Source: Lenzites betulinus (lineage: Eukaryota; Basidiomycota; Agaricomycetes; Polyporales; Polyporaceae). From it: a DNA stretch of 64,000 bases. The stretch covers positions 124,001-188,000 of the forward strand of contig JABYQU010000006.1 in the NCBI GenBank assembly GCA_022264855.1, in the 5' to 3' direction. Below the pieces are notes generated by a model. That model made no database searches. It had not been told where the DNA came from and worked only from the letters and a program-made list of their open reading frames with translations. Below are positions 26,201-34,900 of this stretch, piece after piece; the first letter of the stretch is position 1, and the number at the start of each line of letters is the position of its first letter. Made by a program: the position numbers and the translations under genes.

Positions 26201-26231
26201 TAACGAGCGCGAGGCACGCTTCTCCCAGCAG
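20258..26231 (+). mobile_element. Ty3/gypsy-type retroelement relic (gag, protease, RT), frameshifted and 3'-truncated
   Basis: Order along the plus strand: a short N-terminal frame from 20258 (MAPRSTGRKRGGKSK); gag-like sequence from 21433 (FDPANPRTLRRFFQDLEFLF) continuing in another frame from about 22060; a zinc-knuckle-like CHYCGDAGCQVRFCRH near 22660; a DUF4100-like stretch (AEDIFERSMKAPTLTLTPEE) near 23390; an aspartic protease core AIIDPGSQIVAMS near 23820; reverse transcriptase from 24800 with RSRWFCVLKKDKHSL, LPMGWCN and the catalytic YIDDV near 25590; and RNase H starting ILAVDTSYIAAGF. The reading frame changes at least three times before RT. RNase H is cut at REARFSQ where element A begins, and no integrase or LTR follows. 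The sequence is unusually rich in GCGCGC compared with its neighbours. DUF4100 assignment is from memory of the family. Confidence 0.8.
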
Positions 26232-26240
26232 CTGTTGTAG
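23949..26240 (+). pseudogene. retroelement pol fragment: protease end, RT, partial RNase H
   Basis: The longest intact frame of the relic (763 codons, including non-conserved linkers). It begins inside the protease-RT linker (HAAYDILLGRPFDVL) and runs through RT fingers and palm, including FQTPFGALRHRTLPMGWCN and YIDDVPVKGPATDYK, then the thumb/connection VRAFLGTIGVARIFIRNFTQ and the first third of RNase H. The last codons CTG TTG TAG belong to the end of element A, so the stop is borrowed. RT residues look intact although the element as a whole is dead. Confidence 0.75.
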
Positions 26241-26891
26241 TTCTGATGTATCAGGTACCGGTAAATGGCCTGCGGCCTATTGCATTATGTACCGTAGGGA
26301 CTCTGATGCATCAGGACCTCCCGGGAAAGTGCCCGGAAAGCCTCCGGGACCTGCCTAATTAGGCAGGTGCCCCGGGGGAGCGCTGTTATCTATTGTTTTT
26401 ACTGATCTACTGCTTATCTCTTGTAGATTACACTCTAATCTTATCAGCCCGGCGCTTTCCCGCGCCCCACTGGCCTCAGGAAGCGGGCGCTTCGGCTCTC
26501 GGCTCACAACACCCCAATTAGGCAACTGCCTCCTCCTCCCTCCATATCACCCTCCTCCCTCCGGCTCTCCTGGGCTCAATTCCTGTCAGATCACCCTCGC
26601 GCTAGCACCGTTCGATTTGAATTTTTAGGGACTACAATCGCGCGCAAACGCGTCCAGAATCCGGTGAGTAATGACTGTTTTACATTAGATACAAAATGGG
26701 CTAGTGAGACGACGCAAAACGCGCGATATCTCGCGCGTTTCGCGTCGCCCCCTCGCGCGTAAGGGCTCCCCGGAAAGCCACAGAACGTGGCTTTCCGGCG
26801 AGCCCTTCACGACGCGAGACGGACCGGGGGCGGTGGAGATACCGTCCACCCTTCTGGGGTAGGAGGGTAGCTCCACCTCCCTGGTCCATAT
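26232..26891 (+). repeat. element A left inverted arm
   Basis: Begins with the imperfect palindrome CTGATGTATCAG at 26243. It holds the hairpin CCTGCCTAATTAGGCAGG near 26353, the hairpin 26710-26747 and a GGAAAGCCACAGAACGTGGC palindrome near 26773. It ends near CTCCACCTCCCTGGTCCATA. Confidence 0.85.
26710..26747. repeat. subterminal hairpin around CGATATCTCG (element A, left)
   Basis: A stem of about 17 bp with one mismatch and a 4-base loop, CGACGCAAAACGCGCGA paired with TCGCGCGTTTCGCGTCG. Its mirror copy is at 28165-28202. Element B has a sequence-divergent hairpin with the same centre at 35032-35069. Confidence 0.8.
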
Positions 26892-27395
26892 AATCTCCAA
26901 CTCACCCCCCAGTGCTTCAGAACTCTTGTATAATACCTCATATACATTTTTGACAGTGTACAGTACATTTACATAGCACAGGACGCGCTTGAACAGGCTC
27001 AAAACCCGTCGCTCTGGGGCTCATATAAAACATGACCATTTTGCGAATAATCCAACAACGCGGACATGCTGCGCAACGATACATATATCGCCGGAAAGCT
27101 GCATGCAGCCGCTTTCCGACGGTATATGTATCGTCGCGAGGCGATCACTCCTCGCATCGCTACTATTATTTATATGCATTTTCACTGCTCCTTCCACACA
27201 CTTTTGGATATTTCAATAGCTTCTCCTACAGTTGGAATATGCATGCTATGTACATCTGATAGTACTGAGATACATCTATTGAATGCACAAATAATCACAG
27301 GAAACGACCTGAAACTCCTGTAGGTATACACTATTGTATCTACACAGTGTTGTACTGTTAGTACTGTACTACACAGCTGCAAAACTCGTCTTGCA

Positions 27396-27409
27396 GCGTC
27401 TTAAGACGC
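27396..27409. repeat. central perfect palindrome, element A
   Basis: GCGTCTTAAGACGC, perfectly self-complementary. It is preceded by CTACACAGTGTTGTAC and GTACTGTAC, a series that recurs in the centre of element B. Confidence 0.8.
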
Positions 27410-28020
27410 TTTGTGGCTGTGCTTTCCGACATAGATTAGCAGATGTGGTGTGCAATATAGGCTGCAATCACTTGAAACTTCGCACACATGTACACCATGG
27501 TTGTCGCTATTCAGATCTGAAATTATATTCATAATCGGACGGGTTCTCGGCGCTCTGCAGGAATTGCTTCATTTCATACTGATAGGGTGTTGGTGTGGCT
27601 ACAATGTTACAGATGCACATTTTAAATACATCAGGTAACGCTCTGGGATGCTGTGCATCCATATGTGAAGTCCACTTGCGAATTGAAGCTGTTTTACAGA
27701 ATATATGCTGGAATTACTGCTCAAAGGGGGGAGGAGGAAGGGTAGTTGACAGAAACACGTACAGCGGTCGTGTCGCGGCGCAAAGTATACCGTCGGAACG
27801 CTGCGTTTAACAGCTTTCCAGAGATATACTTTGCGTCTTGTAGCGTGCTCGACTGGCGGCGCTATGGGGGAGACAGTCACCCTGTGTCTGAGCCACAGAG
27901 CAGTTGCTGACAAGCAGCTTTCAGCGCGTTTTGCGCCCTATTAACGACTGATACATGGCCCTATATGTATAAGTAATATTATATAAAGGTCTTGAAGTAT
28001 ACAAACATGTTTGGGGGGAT

Positions 28021-28680
28021 GTATGGACTGGGGAGGTGGAGCTACCCTCCTACCCCAGAAGGGTGGACGGTATCTCCACCGCCCCCGGTCCGTCTCGCGT
28101 CGTGAAGGGCTCGCCGGAAAGCCACGTTCTGTGGCTTTCCGGGGAGCCCTTACGCGCGAGGGGGCGACGCGAAACGCGCGAGATATCGCGCGTTTTGCGT
28201 CGTCTCACTAGCCCATTTTGTATCTAATGTAAAACAGTCATTACTCACCGGATTCTGGACGCGTTTGCGCGCGATTGTAGTCCCTAAAAATTCAAATCGA
28301 ACGGTGCTAGCGCGAGGGTGATCTGACAGGAATTGAGCCCAGGAGAGCCGGAGGGAGGAGGGTGATATGGAGGGAGGAGGAGGCAGTTGCCTAATTGGGG
28401 TGTTGTGAGCCGAGAGCCGAAGCGCCCGCTTCCTGAGGCCAGTGGGGCGCGGGAAAGCGCCGGGCTGATAAGATTAGAGTGTAATCTACAAGAGATAAGC
28501 AGTAGATCAGTAAAAACAATAGATAACAGCGCTCCCCCGGGGCACCTGCCTAATTAGGCAGGTCCCGGAGGCTTTCCGGGCACTTTCCCGGGAGGTCCTG
28601 ATGCATCAGAGTCCCTACGGTACATAATGCAATAGGCCGCAGGCCATTTACCGGTACCTGATACATCAGAACTACCACAG
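28021..28680 (-). repeat. element A right inverted arm
   Basis: Reverse complement of the left arm with very few differences over 660 bp. Its outer end, CTACCACAG, overlaps the last three codons of the DUF6532 gene on the minus strand. Confidence 0.85.
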
Positions 28681-31583
28681 CTTGTGCTCCAGAGACATAG
28701 CGGCAACATCGAGAAAGCTCTTGCGTGGCGCTCCAGCTGGGTTTGAGCTCCCCGCAGGTATGCTGTATAGTGCGTTGTTAATGGAAATTGCGGTAGATAC
28801 TTTGGCGAGTAAACGCACCTGATCTGCCGCCAAAAACCGTGCATCAAGACGTGGTACTGTACTGGCCCGCCCATCCGAATACTTGATAGTTCCTGGATGT
28901 GGTCCTTGTAGACGCCCCAGTAGTCGTTAGCAGTGAAGTCGCGTGGCTGCTTGTAGCCATGTTTGCAGTCCTCAATAGCAGCGTGGAGCTGATGCACACG
29001 CGCAGTCTCAGTATGCAGTTGCTACATAGTACTGGGATCAAACATACCGCTGTGGCTACAAGCGCGAGCATGGCTGCGGGGATCTCCTTCTCATCGGGCT
29101 TCTCCGGTAACGAAGACTCAAAATGCTTCGAGAGCTCGAACCCGAAGCTGGATGGACGTTTGAAAAAGGCGACACGGAGTGTCTCGATGAACACTGGGGG
29201 GCTGTAAGGCTTCCCAGCCTTGATTGTCTTCGTCTATGTAGGGAAAACCAGTTGAGCAACAGAACCGTTAACGGAATCAGAACGCACCTCATAATCGAAA
29301 GGATATATGTAGCGGAATCCCTCCTGAAGCCAATCACCCTTTTCCTTATCACCGGAGGTGAGGCCAAGAGCGGTGGATGGTTGGCCATCAACCAGTTTAC
29401 GCACTTGACCGCGGAACGCTGGGATACGCTGGGAAGGCTGTATCGAAACAGAGGTCAAGCGTACCACAAGGCGACCATGCAGTGAATAGTACTCACAATC
29501 TTTGATAGATCTGCAGTGTACTCATCCTGCTTCTTCAAACGCTTGACAAGATCGTCGTAGCCAAACTCCGCCGCGGCCTTGAGCAGAGCACGATGAATTA
29601 TGTGCCCTGACTTCTGGGGGCCATCCGGGAACGCATTCTTCAGACTGACATTGACGAGCATTGTGTGGATTCCACGCTTGACAACTCGGCGGACTCGGCG
29701 GTGCTGTTCGTTGAGTTTGAGCTTACCCTTTCGTGGAAACACAATCTCAATCCCCGAGTCTTCGGATTCAGACTCTGTTGCCGACGCATCATCGACAGCG
29801 GAGTCTTCATCCTCGTCCTGCAGAATGAGCGGTTAGCAAGGCGTACAGCTACTAATAAGAGGACTCCGACACGTACCACCACAGCTTCAGACACCGCGCG
29901 CGGTGTCCGATAGGATCGCGCCTTGCGGATGTGCGCTGGTATCGAGTCGGTCTCGGAGGGCGCGTCGTCAGCAGTATTGGGTTCCCGGAATTGTGGAATC
30001 TTCGAAAGGGTCAGTCTGTGTGACGAAGTTTGCGAATAATGTATTGATAGCATACCTCATCCTTGCGCTTCCATTTTGTTTGCTTCCGAGCTCCCGACGT
30101 TGCTTGTTGTTCGGCGTTTGTAGCAGACTTGCCTAGCATCCGAGAGCAATGTGTGCCTACTGAGTGAATACGAACGAGGACTCGGATGTGATTATCAGAT
30201 AATTTTGGATAGCTCACCGGATACTGATGAGAGTGTTTTGACCTTGGAACGGTGAGTATCAACTCCTTGAGCCGTCTTCTTGACAGGTTTCTTTGGCGGC
30301 TGCAAGGCTTCTATCAATGGCTGAACTGTCATAACACAGCGCACTTACTGGGGCATCACTCTCACGGTCGCTGTCGTCTCGTGCAGGACGCTTCTTGTTC
30401 GAAATGAGATGATCAGCTCTAGCACGCCGAGTTTTTGTCTGCTTCGGCACATTTTCATGTGAGGATACAGAAGGAGAGCGGGAGGTAGGGGGAGGCCGTG
30501 AGCTATGGCGCGAATGAGACACAGAAGATGGCGACTTTGGCGCGGGCGCTTGTGACTTCGAGCGGGCACGATGTTTGGAACGGCTAGGCCGTAACGAATT
30601 GTCTTCTTCGACCCAGTATGCGGCCTGTAACAATCATAATCAAAATGAATTGAAGTGGGAGGCAGGAAAGGTATGTGCGTATACGCGCAAGGTGCAGTGC
30701 TGGGCGCCTGTCGCAAGACTGGGGCTTACCTCCTGAGCGAACGTTTTCGCAAGCGCCTGCGGGTTCTTCTCCATCGCTTTGAGTTCTTCATCGTCCTTAT
30801 CCGTGCTCTCCTCCTGCCTGTCTTCAGACATTGATCCACTATCCTGGTCCACTTCGTCGTCACTGGAGTGTTCCTCATCGAAGTCTTGCGTGATCTCGTC
30901 GAACGCCGATGGCTTCGTGTTTCTTGAAAGCACTACTGACTTGGTCTGGCGAGTATGCGTCTGCGGGCAGTATTGAGCAATATGTAGTAAGCGTATACAA
31001 CATATACCAATACATACAGTTCTATCTGGATTGTGAATACCTGCACTGGTGGGTTCATCTTCGGACTCAGAGGATGCGTTGGGATCGATGTGTGGTGGAC
31101 GGCTGCTGATGTGCGATTTTCCAGACTTGACAGATGGTTGAGCACCGTCTTTGTGGTCACCGCTCTTCTTCATCGGTAGGGCTAATCAGATAATTGAGTA
31201 CTTGTATACACAGAAAGCAGAAAGACATTAGGCCCTTACCCTGGCGTTGGTTCGAGCCAGCCGGGGCAAGTTCCGACACTCCAGCATCGAGCTTCTTCTT
31301 TTTGCGAGCTTGTCCGGGGACTAGAGCCTCCCACTCTGGAACTATTGTGAGTGTTAGGCATTAATATTGACGTGTTACCTGCTTACTCTTCTTGGCTTCT
31401 TCCTTAGTCTTGCGGGACGCTGTTGAAACATCAATGAGGGCAGTGGCTTAGAGTATACCGGGAAAGCTGCTTACGTCGACTGTCCAAATCACCAATGGAG
31501 GGCACTGGCGAAGCAGCTTGAAGGTCCAACTCGGCCGCTGACTCGGAGTCATCCGAGAGGACAATACGTTTACGGCGCCCCAT
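28672..31583 (-). CDS. DUF6532-domain protein, disordered N-terminus (copy 1)
   Basis: Start MGRRKRIVLSDDSESAAEL at 31583, then many short exons of basic/acidic disordered sequence (KTKEEAKK, QARKKKKLDAG, DEVDQDSGSMSEDRQEES, SRSKHRARSKSQAPAPKSP). The folded C-terminal part reads VVKRGIHTMLVNVSLKNAFP, KSGHIIHRALLKAAAEFGYD, EGFRYIYPFDYE, YSPPVFIETLRVAFFK, EIPAAMLALVATAV, HAAIEDCKHGYKQPRDFTAN and VYKDHIQELSSIR. This is the DUF6532 pattern (function unknown, expanded in Agaricomycetes). The last exon, 28762-28672, joins in phase 2 and ends SLEHKLW. Its final codons CTG TGG TAG are the terminal bases of element A, so the original C-terminus may have been replaced. It is divergent from Plavaka copy 3, with about 360 bp between the two starts. 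Confidence 0.7.
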
Positions 31584-31941
31584 ACGACGAGTGGAAATGG
31601 AAGAGAAAACACAGGCGGCGAGAATAAAAAGAAAGTATGCTAATAGTTACTAGTATGTCCGATAATCCGAGGCTGAATGAACGTGTAGGTGGGAGTGGGT
31701 GGTACTGGTCTGAAAGAGGGGAAGAGATGGGAGTTGCGTGGTACGTTGCCACGTTGGTCCAGGTCGTTTCGGAACACCTCACGATTTCTCCCAACAGATG
31801 CTCCCGCTTTTGGTCACAGCCTAGGGTCACGCTGCACCCGTCGTGACTTCTTGTTCTCTGATTGCGACCTCCACGCCGTATTCTAAGTACTTCCTGTTTC
31901 TTTCACGACACTCTGCAATATATCAAGCTGCTTGTTTTATC

Positions 31942-34900
31942 ATGTCGTCCTCCCGGAAACCTGCTAAACCCAAGTTCTGCCCCGGGTGTCGCAAGCACTT
32001 TACCATTACTGGCTACGACTCGCACCTCAACCAGACACGCCAACCAGCTTGTGTTGCGGTTCGTCTCCAGGGATATGCTAGCCCTTTTCAGCGCTTTGAG
32101 GTGCTGGATGAAACTTCGACTCCGCCGGTTTCCCCACCAACAAGCTCTCCGGAACGCAGTGCTGCCGGGTCATACCCCGATCACAATGACTACCACGAGC
32201 ATACTGGCGATGAGCCTGCTGTACCCTTCGAAGGCGACTACTATGGGACCTACTTGGATGACGACTTCGACGACTTCGACGAGTACGGCACTGATCCGGG
32301 CAAGGATGGTCTCGAGGAGCTCTTGGACGACTCGGACGAGGAACAACGTCAGCGCGACAGCTTTGAAGATGAAGATGACGACAACGACGACGCCGCTAAC
32401 TATGAGGCCGAGCATGGTTGGGAACCTCCGGCCCCACCCACTCATCCTCTCGCCGGCGAGGGCTCATCTGGGACTCATGCGGCTGTTGCAGATCCTCAAG
32501 AGCCAGCAGAGAACGACCTACCAGACCACCATATCCCTGACAGATCTCAGCAGTCTCGCGCTAATGAACATCTCCGCACAAAGACGTTCAAGGTACCCTT
32601 CCCAGGTATCCGCGCAGGAGCTGCAATCAACACGCCACGTGAACGCTCTGCGTACGAGAAGTACCAGAGTCACATCGATTCAGTCATAGCAAATCCTTAC
32701 GCCCCATTCGTCTCTCGAATGGACTGGGAAGTGGCTCGGTGGGCTAAGAGGCGGGGTCCAGGTTCCACAGCAGTCTCAGACCTCCTACAAATCGACGGAG
32801 TACGTACTACTCTAGTTCCACCTGTTGCAGTGCTAACTATCCTTGTAAATAAGCTCGTCTCACTCCTAGGGCTGTCATATAAGAACTCGAGGGAGTTAAA
32901 CAGCATTGTGGATGAGCAGCTCACATCCGGACGCCCGCGATTTGTGCGGCGTGAGATAGTGGTCGGTGGCGAGGTTTTCGAGATATTCTACCGGGACGTG
33001 ATACAATGCATCCGCGTGTTGTATGGGGACCCCGAGTTTGCCGGGATTCTAGTCTTCACCCCCGAGAAACATTACGCTGACGCCGAGCATACAACACGGG
33101 TTTACTTTGACATTCATACTGGCAAATGGTGGTGGGAAACTCAGGTGAGTTGTCGATCTCAAGCATGCAAGTCTGCCGTGTTCACAACATTTCACAGAGG
33201 ATGTTTGAGAGGCGCATGCCCGGCGCAACCATCATTCCAGTAATCATCTCATCCGATAAAACACAGCTCACTACGTTCGGGTCGAAGACGGCATATCCAG
33301 TCTACATGACGATCGGAAATCTCCCGAAGGACGTTCGACGGAAGCCCTCGCGCCGCGGCCAAATCCTTCTCGCATACCTGCCGTCTTCGAACCTCAAGCA
33401 TATCCCCAACAAGGCTGCCCGCCGGCGCACGCTAGCAAATCTCTTTCACGCTTGCATGGCTCACGTGCTTGCACCGCTGCAGCAGGCAGGTCTTGAGGGA
33501 ATCGACATCGTAAGCGGCGATGGGATCACTCGACGAGGGCATCCCATCCTAGCAGTCTACATCGGCGACTATCCTGAGCAGCTTCTGGTCACCTGTTGCA
33601 AGAATGGGACCTGCCCGAAGTGCGATATCACCCGCGGGGACGTCGGCAACTCCACAGACACCCAACGACCCCTCCGCGACCTCGACAATGTGTTGCATGC
33701 CCTTGACAGCTTCGATGAGGGCCCCACTGCCTTCTCACGCGCATGCAGAGAAGCGGGGATCAAACCGGTCGTTAATCCTTTCTGGAAGGACCTTCCGTAT
33801 GTCAATATCTTCCGTTTCATCACCCCCGACATTCTCCACCAGCTTTATCAGGGGCTAGTCAAGCATCTTCTCTCCTGGCTGAAGTCCGCCTATGGTGCTG
33901 AAGAACTTGATGCACGCTGCCGCCGTCTACCCCCCAACCATCACATCCGACTCTTCTTGCGTGGTATCACGACTCTCCAGAAAGTCACAGGCAAGGAGCA
34001 TAGCGACATGTGTCGCTTCCTTTTGGGGCTTATCATTGGCCTTCCGCTGCCGGGAGGCTTTTCCCCGGTCCGCCTTCTTCGCGCAGTTCGCGGGCTTCTT
34101 GACTTCATATATCTTGCGCAGTACCCCGCTCACACCTCCGACACCCTTTCCCTCCTTCAGGATGCTCTCAAACGCTTCCACGACAACAAATCAATCTTTG
34201 TCGAGCTCGAAATTCGTACTCATTTCAAGCTTCCAAAGCTTCATTCCCTCGATCACTACATCGAGTCTATCAAGCTTTTCGGGACCACTGACAATTACGA
34301 TACACAGTACACTGAGCGTCTGCATATCGACTTCGCGAAGGATGCTTACCGCGCAACAAACCACAAGGACGAGTTTCCCCAGATGACGACATGGCTTGAG
34401 CGCCGTGAGAAGATAGCACGCCATGAAGCATTCATCAACTGGCGTCTTCGCTGTAATGCCCCCGAGCGACGAAGGGCCATTTCTCGCGCTTCCGAGCACC
34501 CTTCGGCCAGTACGCCACCGTTTGTTGCTTCGCTGACATCAAGCCCATCGGCACCGCCGGTATGTCAGCCCCTGTTGTAGTTCTGATGTATCAGGAACCG
34601 TTTAGGACTCCGCACCGCTTTACATCAGGAACAGGAAGTGTTCCTGATGTATCACGGGCGGCCGGGAGCGCCAGCGCTGCCCTCCGGGACCTGCCTAATA
34701 TGGTAGGCAGGCCCGGGGGACAGCGCTGGCGCCCCCGGGGGCCTCTAATCTCTTATCTCTCAATAGATTATGTCTTATCTCATCTCCCTGGGGCTTTCCC
34801 GCGCGCGCCTGTGCCTCCCTCGCAGCCACATCCCGATTAGGCAGGTGCACTCTTGTCCTCCCTCCCTTGCCTGCCTGCTTCGCCTCGTTCTCGCTCAGTT

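Larger units (their letters stand above)
26232..28680. mobile_element. Element A: 2.45-kb non-coding foldback element with 660-bp inverted arms
   Basis: The left end reads CTGTTGTAGTTCTGATGTAT. The right end is its reverse complement with one change (CTGTGGTAGTT). The arms 26232-26891 and 28021-28680 match almost base for base over their whole length. Inside each arm lie several smaller palindromes, and a perfect CGTCTTAAGACG palindrome sits 60 bp from the exact middle. The longest internal frames show no domain and are arm shadows. No target-site duplication is visible: the left neighbour is a retroelement cut in RNase H and the right neighbour is the 3' end of a DUF6532 gene. Near-identity of the arms suggests recent insertion or gene conversion. 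It is inferred to be a non-autonomous DNA transposon; the mobilising enzyme is unknown. Confidence 0.8.

Noticed and set aside
26685..28227. Open frames inside the elements (for example 26685-27002 and 28036-28227)
   Set aside because: They are the same arm sequence read twice in opposite orientation and have no domain features.
26232..28680. Element A arms as the LTRs of the adjacent gypsy relic
   Set aside because: The arms are inverted, not direct, repeats and flank no coding sequence; the relic's frame is cut by the left arm.
31843..31941. Upstream ATG of Plavaka copy 3
   Set aside because: The added residues do not resemble the family; the start MSSSRKPAKP directly before the finger fits better.
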